Of a stretch of DNA of 64,000 bases, positions 55,236 through 63,645 are shown piece after piece. The notes beneath the pieces were generated by a model, which ran no database searches, was not told the DNA's origin, and worked only from the letters and a program-made list of their open reading frames with translations. Positions within the stretch are counted from its first letter, which is position 1; each line of letters opens with the position of its first letter. The stretch is from Flavitalea plasmicola (lineage in GTDB: Bacteria; Bacteroidota; Bacteroidia; Chitinophagales; Chitinophagaceae). The DNA lies in NCBI RefSeq assembly GCF_030546645.1, contig NZ_JAUOTO010000004.1, forward strand, positions 868,001 to 932,000, read 5' to 3'. The translations under genes were made by a program, and so were the position numbers.

Positions 55236-56039
55236 ATGGAACTTTTCTCACTATCCGGCAAAATAGCAGTGGTCACAGGGGCCTGTGGCCTACTGGGCAA
55301 GAGTCATTGTGAAGCGCTGGCAGAAGCAGGCGCGCTGGTGGTGGCAGCAGACCTGGAGGAAGGGCGATGTGTCCGGGTTGCGGAGGAACTGGGGGGACAG
55401 CATATGGGGTTAGGGGTAGACGTGACGGATATTAACTCTTTGCAGGGAGCCAGGGAACGTATCGTAAGCAGGTATGGACGCATCGATGTGCTGGTCAACA
55501 ATGCAGCCATCAATGACAAGTTTGAAGATCCCGTCCTGGGCGCCAGGCAATCTATGTTCGAGCACTATCCCCTGGAGATGTGGAACAGGAGCTGGCAGGT
55601 GAATGTCAGCGGGGTATTCCTGTGCAGCCAGATCCTGGGAGGGGTTATGGCGGAACAGGGGTCGGGCAGCATCATTAATATTTCATCTACTTACGGTGTC
55701 GTGGCACCGGACCAGCGCATCTACCGTAATGAGGCCGGAGAGCAGACATTTTACAAGTCGCCTGCCTACCCTGTGACGAAGTCGGCTGTGATCGGCTTTA
55801 CCAGGTTCCTGGCTGCTTATTGGGGACATCGTGGGGTGCGGGTCAATACGTTATCGCCAGGTGGGGTAGAGAATAGCCAGGATGCATTTTTCGTAGGCAA
55901 TTATTCCAGCAAGACGCTGCTGGGCCGGATGGCGACCCCGGTGGACTATAAGGGCGCCATCGTTTTTCTGGCCGGGGATGCTTCTGCCTATATGACTGGA
56001 GGCAACCTGATAGTGGATGGTGGCTGGACGGCTATTTGA
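55236..56039 (+). CDS. SDR-family oxidoreductase
   Basis: The 267-aa protein has the cofactor loop VVTGACGLLG, VNNAAIN and the Tyr/Lys pair in SPAYPVTKSAVIG. It lies 5 nt after the aminotransferase. An oxidation or reduction step of the sugar precursor is inferred from context. Confidence 0.85.
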   Translation: MELFSLSGKIAVVTGACGLLGKSHCEALAEAGALVVAADLEEGRCVRVAEELGGQHMGLGVDVTDINSLQGARERIVSRYGRIDVLVNNAAINDKFEDPVLGARQSMFEHYPLEMWNRSWQVNVSGVFLCSQILGGVMAEQGSGSIINISSTYGVVAPDQRIYRNEAGEQTFYKSPAYPVTKSAVIGFTRFLAAYWGHRGVRVNTLSPGGVENSQDAFFVGNYSSKTLLGRMATPVDYKGAIVFLAGDASAYMTGGNLIVDGGWTAI

Positions 56040-56069
56040 TAAGGCGCTGACTACCTAAAAATATAATGC

Positions 56070-56570
56070 ATGAGTGAAGATCAACTTAAGGTATCCGCAG
56101 CACGGATAAAGCTTCTGCTGACGGATGTCGACGGCGTATTGACAGACAACGGCGTGTACTATTCGGAGAATGGCGAAGCGATGAAGCGGTTTTCCATCCG
56201 CGACGGAATGGGCGTTGAACGCCTTCGTAAGCTGGCAGGCATCGACACGGGGATCATCACCGGAGAGACCTCTCCTTCGGTGGTTCGCCGGGCAGAGAAG
56301 CTCCAGATCCGGGAATTGCATCTGGGTATCAGGAACAAGCTGGACAGGGTTACGGAGATCATGCAACGTCTTCAGCTGCAGTGGCAGGAGATCGCCTATA
56401 TCGGAGATGATGTCAATGACCTGGAAGTGATGGAAAAAGCCGGTTTGACGGCCTGTCCTGCCGACGCAATGCCCCAGGTGAGCGAAATAGTGCGCTACCA
56501 TTGCCGGAACGAGGGTGGCTATGGCGCTTTCAGGGAATTCGCCGAATGGTTGATAGAACTTAAAAAATAA
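56070..56570 (+). CDS. KdsC-like HAD phosphatase
   Basis: The 166-aa HAD hydrolase has the nucleophile/acid pair in LLLTDVDGVLTDNGVYY, the Thr motif TGIITGETS, and late metal Asps in YIGDDVNDLEVM. It matches 3-deoxy-octulosonate-8-phosphate phosphatase and nonulosonate-9-phosphate phosphatases. Its place just before the NeuB-like gene suggests the condensing step gives a phosphorylated product. Confidence 0.88.
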   Translation: MSEDQLKVSAARIKLLLTDVDGVLTDNGVYYSENGEAMKRFSIRDGMGVERLRKLAGIDTGIITGETSPSVVRRAEKLQIRELHLGIRNKLDRVTEIMQRLQLQWQEIAYIGDDVNDLEVMEKAGLTACPADAMPQVSEIVRYHCRNEGGYGAFREFAEWLIELKK

Positions 56571-56575
56571 AGAAT

Positions 56576-57502
56576 ATGAACACTTTTCATGTGAGCAGCA
56601 AAAGAAGTATTGGCGCCGGCCAGCCTGTGTACATCATTGCTGAAATAGGGATCAACCACAATGGGTCCCTGGACATTGCGAAGCGACTGATCGACGAAGC
56701 CGTACAGGCAGGAGCCGATGCCGTTAAGTTCCAGAAGCGGACGCCTGAGCTTTGCACGCCCAGGGATCAGTGGCACCTGGAAAGGGATACGCCCTGGGGA
56801 AGAATGAGCTATATCAATTACAGACATATGATCGAGCTGGGATTCGATGAGTACGGAGCCATCGATTCGTATTGTAAGGAGAAGGGGATCGATTGGTTCG
56901 TATCCTGCTGGGACGAGGCTGCCGTCGACTTTATGGAACAATTCGATCCCGGGGTTTACAAGTTTGCCTCTGCCTGCCTTACCGATCACGACCTGATAGC
57001 AAGGGTCAAACGCACAGGCCGACCCTATATCCTTTCCACCGGCATGTCCACGATGAGTGAGATCACAGCAGCTGTTGACAAGTTCGGGACGGACAATCTC
57101 ATGGTGGCTCATTCCACGTCAGCGTATCCCTGTCCGCCGCAGGAGCTGAATCTCCGGATGGTACAGACCTTGATGGACCTGTATCCGGATACACCTGTAG
57201 GTTATTCCGGGCATGAGACGGGGCTGGCGACGACCGTAGCGGCCGTGGCATTGGGCGCTTGTTTTGTAGAAAGACATTTCACGCTCGACAGGGCCATGTG
57301 GGGGTCCGACCATGCAGCCTCCGTGGAACCGCAGGGCATGCAAAAGCTGGTACGGGACATACGTGATGTGGAGCTGGCACTGGGCGATGGCATCAAGCGC
57401 GTATACGAAAGTGAGCTGGGCGCTATGAAACGGCTGAGAAGAAGCAACAAGCTACAAGCTACAAGCGGGAAGCTACAAGCTGCAAGCTACAAGGAGAGGT
57501 GA
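56576..57502 (+). CDS. NeuB-family nonulosonate synthase lacking the SAF domain
   Basis: The 308-aa protein has the NeuB TIM barrel: AEIGINHNGSLDIAKRLI, DAVKFQKRTPE, STGMSTMSEI, HSTSAYPCPPQELN and ERHFTLDRAMWGSDHAAS. NeuB enzymes condense PEP with an aldose. The usual C-terminal SAF/antifreeze-like domain (about 60 residues) is absent. The last 20 or so residues (LQATSGKLQAASYKER) come from a CTACAAG repeat tract. Truncation by the repeat is likely. Confidence 0.85.
   Translation: MNTFHVSSKRSIGAGQPVYIIAEIGINHNGSLDIAKRLIDEAVQAGADAVKFQKRTPELCTPRDQWHLERDTPWGRMSYINYRHMIELGFDEYGAIDSYCKEKGIDWFVSCWDEAAVDFMEQFDPGVYKFASACLTDHDLIARVKRTGRPYILSTGMSTMSEITAAVDKFGTDNLMVAHSTSAYPCPPQELNLRMVQTLMDLYPDTPVGYSGHETGLATTVAAVALGACFVERHFTLDRAMWGSDHAASVEPQGMQKLVRDIRDVELALGDGIKRVYESELGAMKRLRRSNKLQATSGKLQAASYKER
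57445..57493. repeat. CTACAAG-type tandem repeat at the NeuB-like 3' end
   Basis: Five or six near-exact AAGCTAC/AAGCTGC units run through the last codons of the synthase. The same unit appears at 5402-5435 between genes. Confidence 0.75.
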
Positions 57503-57505
57503 TCT

Positions 57506-58459
57506 ATGCAGCATATCGTTTATTATACGACCACGGTCCTGCTGATAAGCGTAGGCGTCTTTCTCTGGCTGGAGAGAAAGATACCCTATACCAAGGGACT
57601 ACCCTTGTTCCGGGATGGTTTTTGGGTGGACCTGGTCTGGTATACGCTGATCCAAAGCTATTTTTTAAAGATCCTGATCTTCGACTATATCATTATTCCT
57701 ATAGACAAAGCCTGGCACCTGTCCTCCATGCATCTCGTGGCCTCCTGGCCCCTGGCGCTGCAGGTGCTGTTCTTTTTAGTGGTGCACGACTTTTATATCT
57801 ATTGGTTCCACCGATGGCAACATCATTCCAGGATACTCTGGCGTACCCATGAAGCGCATCATTCCAACAAAGCCGTGGATTGGCTGGCGGGCACCCGGAG
57901 CCACGCTTTGGAAATATTGATCAATCAAACGGTGGAGTTTGCCCCCATCGTCCTGCTGGGCGCCAACCCGTTGATCGTCCCTATTAAAGCGTTGCTGGAT
58001 GCCGTCTGGGGAATGTATATCCACTCCAATATAAATGTGCGCAGCGGCAGATGGCAGTGTATCATCAATGGACCCGAGATGCATCAGTGGCATCATGCCA
58101 ATGACAAAAGAGTGTTCTATGCCAACTTCTCTACCAAGCTGGCCCTTTGGGATTGGTTGTTCGGCACCGCCTTTTTGCCTAATGAGGAGAAGCCGGGCGA
58201 GTATGGACTGTATTATGATTATCCGAAAGATTATTTCCTTCAGCACCTGTTTGCCGTCAAGCGAATGGATGAGGGGAAGCTGGCGGAAAAGTACCGGTGG
58301 TTCCGGGCCTATCATGGTTTTAGAGGAAGGCTGCTGCAACGGATGAAAACTAAAAACATATTTCATGGCCTGGATATACCTGGTGATCGCATCCCTGTTC
58401 GAGATCTGCTGGACATTTTGCCTGAAGTTCATGAGCGTGCAGAAGCTAAGGACCATTAG
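57506..58459 (+). CDS. Fatty acid hydroxylase / sterol desaturase family membrane protein
   Basis: The 317-aa protein has four or more hydrophobic helices and the diiron His clusters HDFYIYWFHRWQHH, THEAHH and HQWHH. The family oxidises lipids or other alkyl groups. The last 32 codons overlap the next gene by 95 nt. Its role in the surrounding sugar locus is not clear. Confidence 0.85.
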   Translation: MQHIVYYTTTVLLISVGVFLWLERKIPYTKGLPLFRDGFWVDLVWYTLIQSYFLKILIFDYIIIPIDKAWHLSSMHLVASWPLALQVLFFLVVHDFYIYWFHRWQHHSRILWRTHEAHHSNKAVDWLAGTRSHALEILINQTVEFAPIVLLGANPLIVPIKALLDAVWGMYIHSNINVRSGRWQCIINGPEMHQWHHANDKRVFYANFSTKLALWDWLFGTAFLPNEEKPGEYGLYYDYPKDYFLQHLFAVKRMDEGKLAEKYRWFRAYHGFRGRLLQRMKTKNIFHGLDIPGDRIPVRDLLDILPEVHERAEAKDH

Positions 58460-58730
58460 CTGGGGAGCCTTCTTTTCCCGACGCGAACATTGGGAGATCC
58501 TGCTGCCATTTGCCGGTTATGTCGTCTTTGGGGTAGGGAATATCATCTTTTTCTCGATGTCCATGAAGCAAATCTCTGCTACTACGGCGCTTGCCGCCTG
58601 GATGGGGCTCACCCTGATAGGCACCAGGCTGGCGGAAATCTATTTCTTCAAGCAGCCTTCCAATCTTTATCAATTCCTGTACATGGGTCTCATTTTGGTG
58701 GGTATTATCGGTCTGAAACAGACCGATTAG
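58365..58730 (+). CDS. SMR-type small membrane transporter
   Basis: The 121-aa protein has four hydrophobic helices and the SMR start MAWIYLVIASLFEICWTFCL, with the membrane Glu at position 13 conserved as in EmrE-like proteins. A longer loop (SWGAFFSRREHWEI) sits after TM1. It overlaps the hydroxylase gene by 95 nt in another frame. It may export a drug or, like ArnE/F types, flip a lipid-linked sugar. Confidence 0.8.
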   Translation: MAWIYLVIASLFEICWTFCLKFMSVQKLRTISWGAFFSRREHWEILLPFAGYVVFGVGNIIFFSMSMKQISATTALAAWMGLTLIGTRLAEIYFFKQPSNLYQFLYMGLILVGIIGLKQTD

Positions 58731-58899
58731 AATGGTACAGGCTCTTTTTTTGGAAAGATTATCCCATTCTGGGACGGATGTCCCCGCCCATGCCAGAAAT
58801 TTTGTACTGATAATCAATATATTAAGAAATGGTATGCCAATTGAATTATCCTTGTCGTCCGTAACCAGTAACACTAATCAGTACACAAATAACGAAACT

Positions 58900-59367
58900 A
58901 TGAACACGCAAACAGCCCAGGAAACACAAGCACAGATGCTGAGGAATAAGATGATAGAATTGCAGAGCGCTTTATTTTTTAATGACAGCTCTTCTATCGT
59001 TAAGCTGCCCACGCATGTTATTTCCGAAATTGAGATCGATGAGGAAGAGCAGATCTGGTTTGTGATCCCTAAGCCCGTGCAGCATATTGACGCATTTGAT
59101 AAAGAGATACCGGCGAAGCTGGATTTTTTCAAGAAAGGAATGGAATTCTTTGTGAAGGTTTCCGGAACGGCCTATATCATTACTGACCGTGAGGAGATCG
59201 AATATCATCCTACTTTGACTGCAGAGATGAAGGAGAGAATGAAAGGAGAACGTGTGATAGCCATGAAGGTGAGGATGCAGGATGCCGAGCTGATAGACAA
59301 TTCGCCCAAGCCCGCGAAGAACTGGTTCCAGGCCAGCAGGAGTCAACTGTCAAGCTGGTTCTTCTAA
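58900..59367 (+). CDS. Pyridoxamine-5'-phosphate-oxidase-like split-barrel protein
   Basis: The 155-aa protein resembles general stress protein 26-type split barrels (IEIDEEEQIWFVIPKPVQHI, FFVKVSGTAYIITDREEI). No catalytic residues can be confirmed. The frame is open further upstream, but the Met at MNTQTAQETQ is the likely start, because upstream residues are not protein-like. A strong terminator follows. Confidence 0.6.
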   Translation: MNTQTAQETQAQMLRNKMIELQSALFFNDSSSIVKLPTHVISEIEIDEEEQIWFVIPKPVQHIDAFDKEIPAKLDFFKKGMEFFVKVSGTAYIITDREEIEYHPTLTAEMKERMKGERVIAMKVRMQDAELIDNSPKPAKNWFQASRSQLSSWFF

Positions 59368-59434
59368 AGGCCTGATAACGCATACCCCGATACCCTGACC
59401 CTTAGAGCATACTGCGCGTGTTACATATAGGAAG

Positions 59435-59471
59435 CTGAGTCCGCGATTTGGTCGCGGATTTTCAGTTTTTA
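59435..59471 (+). terminator. Intrinsic terminator after the split-barrel gene
   Basis: The stem TCCGCGA/TCGCGGA with loop TTTGG is extended by CTGA/TCAG and followed by TTTTT. Confidence 0.88.
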
Positions 59472-59504
59472 TACGTGTCGGAAGAAAGTAAACGGGGAAG
59501 GGCT

Positions 59505-59602
59505 AAAAAGAAAAAGGTCCACTGTAGAAACAGCCGACCTCTAACGATTGCTTGCCATATGAAAAATCTTTATATCGAACTTCTGATATTATCTCTTTTG
59601 AT
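59505..59602 (-). ncRNA. Candidate small RNA with conserved 3' element (copy 2)
   Basis: On the minus strand a full TATATTTG box is followed by about 100 nt ending in the same block as at 23.3 kb, GGCAARCAATCGTTAGAGG (R = G here), a stem GGTCGGCTGT/ACAGTGGACC and TTTTTCTTTTT. The region has no gene on this strand, so a stand-alone transcript is likely. The 5' end is estimated from the box. Function unknown. Confidence 0.6.
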
Positions 59603-59606
59603 GACA

Positions 59607-59614
59607 CAAATATA
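59607..59614 (-). promoter_or_regulatory. -7 box TATATTTG of the candidate small RNA
   Basis: A full match to TAnnTTTG on the minus strand. No -33 motif stands out at the normal distance. Confidence 0.5.
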
Positions 59615-59872
59615 GGGCGGTTTTTTCGGTGGAGAAATACAACTTAGTGGTAATTCTATTATGCCAAAAGCAAGGGGGCAATACTGAAATCCTTACTGAT
59701 ACTGCATTTGCGAAAAAAAACCACATGATGCCCAATGGATTTTAGTCCAGTAAAAACAGAATACTAATTAATTTGGTAAATTTTACTTAATAATTTAGTA
59801 ATTCGTTGGAATTTGCTTATTTTGTAGCTTTCTTATCCATTTCCAATTCTTAACTTTTAAAAAATCTCCGTT
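59615..59872. other. AT-rich intergenic region upstream of the NTF2-like gene
   Basis: No gene or RNA structure is recognised here. It presumably holds the promoter for the NTF2-like gene; short AT-rich runs make a single -7 choice unsafe. Confidence 0.5.
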
Positions 59873-60256
59873 ATGGCAACACAAGCAGCCGTGATGACCA
59901 CGCAGGACATCGCCAATCGCCTTTATGAGCTTTGCAAAGCTGGCCAATACGAACAGGCCCAGGTGGAACTTTATGCCGATGATGCGCTTAGCATCGAGCC
60001 CGTCGGCACGCCTGGCCCTCAGTCGGTGAAAGGGCGCGATGAGATCATCAAAAAAGGCGAACAGTTCAGGGACTCTATCGAAACACTGCATAGCGCAGGT
60101 GCTTCCGAGCCCATTGTGGCAGGGAATCATTTCGCTCTTACTATTACAGTCGACGCTGACTTTAAAGGAATGGGAAGGAACCTGATGGAAGAAGTAGCGG
60201 TCTATGAAGTAAAGGATGGAAAGGTGGTCAAGGAACAGTTCTTCTATTCCATGTAA
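59873..60256 (+). CDS. SnoaL/NTF2-like protein
   Basis: The 127-aa protein has the cone-shaped NTF2 fold pattern: N-terminal helices (DIANRLYELCKAGQYEQAQ), ELYADDALSIEP, and strands ending VYEVKDGKVVKEQFFYSM. Homologues are small ligand-binding proteins or isomerases. It is a single gene with a strong terminator. Confidence 0.85.
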   Translation: MATQAAVMTTQDIANRLYELCKAGQYEQAQVELYADDALSIEPVGTPGPQSVKGRDEIIKKGEQFRDSIETLHSAGASEPIVAGNHFALTITVDADFKGMGRNLMEEVAVYEVKDGKVVKEQFFYSM

Positions 60257-60304
60257 CTTTCAGCGAATTCCGCTTGCCGAACTTAAAAACGATCCGTAAA
60301 CAGA

Positions 60305-60336
60305 GAGGCCGCATCGAATGATGCGGCCTCTTTTTC
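60305..60336 (+). terminator. Intrinsic terminator after the NTF2-like gene
   Basis: An 11-bp perfect stem GAGGCCGCATC/GATGCGGCCTC with loop GAAT is followed by TTTTTC. Confidence 0.92.
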
Positions 60337-60462
60337 TTATAGGTTAAAATCCGTCTACAATAAGTTAAAAACGAAAAAGCGCCCAGGTTAATTAACTGCT
60401 ACATTTACTTTGCCGGCCACACCATACATTATTTGTCCCGGCCCACTGTTCGTCACAATCAG

Positions 60463-60493
60463 TCAAACATGAGAATTAGTGTTTGATTTTTTT
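60463..60493 (+). promoter_or_regulatory. Terminator-like hairpin in the susC leader
   Basis: The arms TCAAACA/TGTTTGA (10-nt loop) are followed by seven T. The stem is weak, so an attenuator or weak terminator is possible. Confidence 0.4.
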
Positions 60494-60504
60494 ATGACCA
60501 CACA

Positions 60505-60529
60505 TATAAATGTCATTAAGACATTTATA
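60505..60529. repeat. Perfect 10-bp palindrome upstream of susC
   Basis: Arms TATAAATGTC and GACATTTATA flank a 5-nt ATTAA spacer, about 100 nt before the susC ATG. A regulator binding site is likely. The rest of 60337-60629 shows no gene. Confidence 0.7.
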
Positions 60530-60629
60530 ATTTATTATTTGCCATAATGAAAATAAGATCATTGCATAACTGGCTTTCCTTCCTGCATTTTCCGCTAACC
60601 CATTTCATTAAACAATTCAAAACAACAGT

Positions 60630-63600
60630 ATGAGAAAAGTAAGACTACTGCTATTGGGCTTGCTCACCACCTGCTGCATCCATGTCATGGGGCAGTCGGT
60701 GACTATTACGGGTAAGGTGATCGACAGCATAGGTCACGGACTTCCCGGCGCCTCCGTGCGCGTAAAGAATACATCCACCGGCACCAGCACGGGCAATGAC
60801 GGCTCCTTTTCATTGAGCGCAAGCCCGGGCGCCATCCTGAGCGTCAGCGCCATTGGTTTCAGGACGCAGGAAATTCCTGTGGGGAATGGGCATTTCCTGG
60901 AAATACGCCTGCTGGCCGTCCCCCACGCCATGGAAGAGGTAGTGGTAACGGCCCTGGGCGTCAAACGGGAGAAAAGAAACCTCACGTTCAGCAGCCAGGA
61001 AGTAAAGGGTGACGAATTAGTAAGGGCCAAGGAGCCAAGCCTGGTGAATGCTATGGCCGGCAAAGTAGCCGGAGTACAGATCACCAGCTCTTCCGGCACG
61101 CCCGGCGCCTCTTCCAGGATCGTCATCAGGGGCGCTTCCTCGCCTACAGGTGATAATCAGGCTTTATTCGTGGTGGATGGCGTACCCATCAATAATGATG
61201 AGACTGGCAACATCGGCGGTGGCGCAGCAGGGGCCGGCGTCAGCAGGATAGTGGACATAGACCCCGCTGTCATTGAAAATATAAATGTGCTGAAAGGCGC
61301 TGCAGCCACTGCTTTATACGGGTCTGCGGGCGCCAGGGGCGTAGTGCTCATCACCACCAAGGCCGGGGGCATCGATAGGAAGCCTGTCATTTCCCTTTCT
61401 TCTGACTTATCCTTTGATAAAGGGCTGTTCCCTCAAAGGCAGTGGAAGTATGGACAGGGTTCCGGCGGGAAGTTTTTAAACGGAGAGACGTCGGCCCAGA
61501 AGACCAGCATGTCGTGGGGACCTCTCATGGACACCCTGAAGATCAACGGCGTGAAGGCGCCTACGTACAATCCTTACAGCTCTTTCTTCCGTACCGGCGT
61601 CACCACCAATAGCACTGCAAGCGTATCCGGAGGCGGAAATAATTCCGGGTATTATATGTCCTACTCTTACCTGGATCAGAAGGGTATCGTGCCAGTGAAC
61701 GAGTTGAAAAGGCATTCGTTTTTCTTCAAGTATAATGCAAGGGTTGGGCAAAAGCTGAACACCACCTTTCAGATCGGATACAGCAATTCGGTGCAGGACA
61801 GGCTGCCGGAAGGGCAAAGCAACGGACCTTTGTATGTCTTGCTGGTGCAGCCGATCTCCTGGAACCCTTATCCCATTCTGAACCCTGATGGCAGCCAGCG
61901 GCTGTACAGGAATTCCCGGAATCCACCCTTATGGGACCTGGACAATGTAAAGAATGTTTCGCAGGTGAATCGTTTTATCCCCGTGTTCACCGCCAGCTAT
62001 ACTCCGGCCTCCTGGCTGACCGTTACGGAAAGGGTGGGAGCTGATATCTATTTAGAGCAGGACAAGTATACAGAGTCTCCCAGTCCCGCCATCAGCCTGA
62101 AGGGACAGGTCCTGGACCAGAACATCAATTTCAGGCAATTCAACCATGACCTCATCGTCAGTGCTGTGAAAGACTTTGGAAAGTTCCATGTCAACCTGCT
62201 GATAGGTAACAACCTGCTTTCTTCTTATAACCAATCCGTCAATATCAAAGGGGTGGGGATCACAGTGGATAATTTTAATAATGTTTCCGCTACCAGCTCT
62301 ATTTCGGCAACGGAAGCGCATTACCAGACAAGGAAGGTCGGTTTCTATTCCCAGGCCAATATCGAATATAACCGTTTTCTCGTGCTTTCATTAACGGGAA
62401 GGCTTGATGGCAGTTCGGTCCTGGCCAGCAACAAGCAATTCTATCCTTATGGTTCGGCTGCCGCCGGCTTTATCTTTTCGGAGCTATTACCAGACCAGCT
62501 GCGGTCGGCCATTAGCTTTGCCAAGGTCCGGATCTCCTATGCTACTGTAGGTAACGAAGGTATCGGCGCTTACTCGTTGCTGACTCCTTTTACGAACCAG
62601 TACCGGAATGGCAACGCATTTCCATTTCAGGGCCAGTCCGGTTTTTTGCTATCATCCACCCTGGGCAACCCTACCTTGCAGAACGAGCGGCTTAATGAAA
62701 TTGAAGGGGGGCTGGAAGCTAAGTTCCTGGACAACCGAATAGGTTTTGAAGGCTCTTACTTCTACAGGAAGACAAATCATGGTATCATTCCCGGCGTATC
62801 GATTTCAGCCGCCACGGGGTATAACGGAACGGCAGTGAATACAGCCTCCATACAAAACAAGGGCCTCGAGCTTTTGTTTACGGCTACCCCCGTAAGAACA
62901 AGGGATCTCAGTTGGGACCTAACGCTCAACTTTACCCGTATACGCAATAAGGTCCTGGCATTGTATCCCGGTCTGGATCAGCTGGGCAGGGTGATCGTAG
63001 GTCAGCCTTTTAACGTGTTCTATGGCCCCAGGTACCTGCGGGATTCGGCATCGGGACAATTGATGATCGATGCGAACGGGAAGCCTGTGGTGGACGACAA
63101 GCAAGGCGTCGTAGGCGATCCGAACCCGGACTGGCTGGCGGGTATTACCAATAACGTCCGTTACAAACGCTTTTCTCTTAGTTTCTTCTTCGATTATAAG
63201 AAAGGCGGCGATGTAGCCAATGAAGTGGAAGGACTGGCCTTTTTCTACGGCACGGCGAAAGTCACGGAGAACAGGCAACCGCTGATCATCAAGGGCATCA
63301 GTATCGTCGACCATAAGCCCAACCAGGTGGCTGTCGACGCCCAGGCTTATTACACCACCCGGCAATACGAGTCCTCCATCCAGGATGGCACTTATTTAAA
63401 GCTGCGGAACGTGACACTGACCTATGACATCCATCCGTCCGTACTGGGAAAGACGCCTGTGAAGGCAGCCAGTTTATCGGTGTCCGGCCGGAATTTGTGG
63501 ATCTACAGCCCGCATTTTACGGGGGCCGATCCCGAAGTTGGATCGTATGGGTCCGGGAATGGCGTGCAAGGGATCTACTCCTTCTCCACGCCCACCACGC

Positions 63601-63635
63601 GCAGCTTTAACGTCACTCTCAAATGCAGCTTTTAA
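60630..63635 (+). CDS. SusC/RagA-family TonB-linked outer membrane protein
   Basis: This 1001-aa outer-membrane transporter has a signal peptide (to about 21, VMGQ), a carboxypeptidase-regulatory-like N-terminal domain (SVTITGKVIDSIGHGLPGAS), a TonB plug (FSSQEVKGDELVRAKEPSL, ALFVVDGVPINN) and a 22-stranded barrel ending in Phe (NVTLKCSF). It imports glycans or other large nutrients with the SusD partner encoded just downstream. The substrate is unknown. No hybrid sensor or SARP is present in the window. Confidence 0.94.
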   Translation: MRKVRLLLLGLLTTCCIHVMGQSVTITGKVIDSIGHGLPGASVRVKNTSTGTSTGNDGSFSLSASPGAILSVSAIGFRTQEIPVGNGHFLEIRLLAVPHAMEEVVVTALGVKREKRNLTFSSQEVKGDELVRAKEPSLVNAMAGKVAGVQITSSSGTPGASSRIVIRGASSPTGDNQALFVVDGVPINNDETGNIGGGAAGAGVSRIVDIDPAVIENINVLKGAAATALYGSAGARGVVLITTKAGGIDRKPVISLSSDLSFDKGLFPQRQWKYGQGSGGKFLNGETSAQKTSMSWGPLMDTLKINGVKAPTYNPYSSFFRTGVTTNSTASVSGGGNNSGYYMSYSYLDQKGIVPVNELKRHSFFFKYNARVGQKLNTTFQIGYSNSVQDRLPEGQSNGPLYVLLVQPISWNPYPILNPDGSQRLYRNSRNPPLWDLDNVKNVSQVNRFIPVFTASYTPASWLTVTERVGADIYLEQDKYTESPSPAISLKGQVLDQNINFRQFNHDLIVSAVKDFGKFHVNLLIGNNLLSSYNQSVNIKGVGITVDNFNNVSATSSISATEAHYQTRKVGFYSQANIEYNRFLVLSLTGRLDGSSVLASNKQFYPYGSAAAGFIFSELLPDQLRSAISFAKVRISYATVGNEGIGAYSLLTPFTNQYRNGNAFPFQGQSGFLLSSTLGNPTLQNERLNEIEGGLEAKFLDNRIGFEGSYFYRKTNHGIIPGVSISAATGYNGTAVNTASIQNKGLELLFTATPVRTRDLSWDLTLNFTRIRNKVLALYPGLDQLGRVIVGQPFNVFYGPRYLRDSASGQLMIDANGKPVVDDKQGVVGDPNPDWLAGITNNVRYKRFSLSFFFDYKKGGDVANEVEGLAFFYGTAKVTENRQPLIIKGISIVDHKPNQVAVDAQAYYTTRQYESSIQDGTYLKLRNVTLTYDIHPSVLGKTPVKAASLSVSGRNLWIYSPHFTGADPEVGSYGSGNGVQGIYSFSTPTTRSFNVTLKCSF

Positions 63636-63645
63636 ATCAAAAGAA

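Noticed and set aside
59795-60130. A minus-strand frame over the NTF2-like gene.
   Set aside because: The plus-strand NTF2-like protein is well supported and has a terminator; the minus frame looks random.
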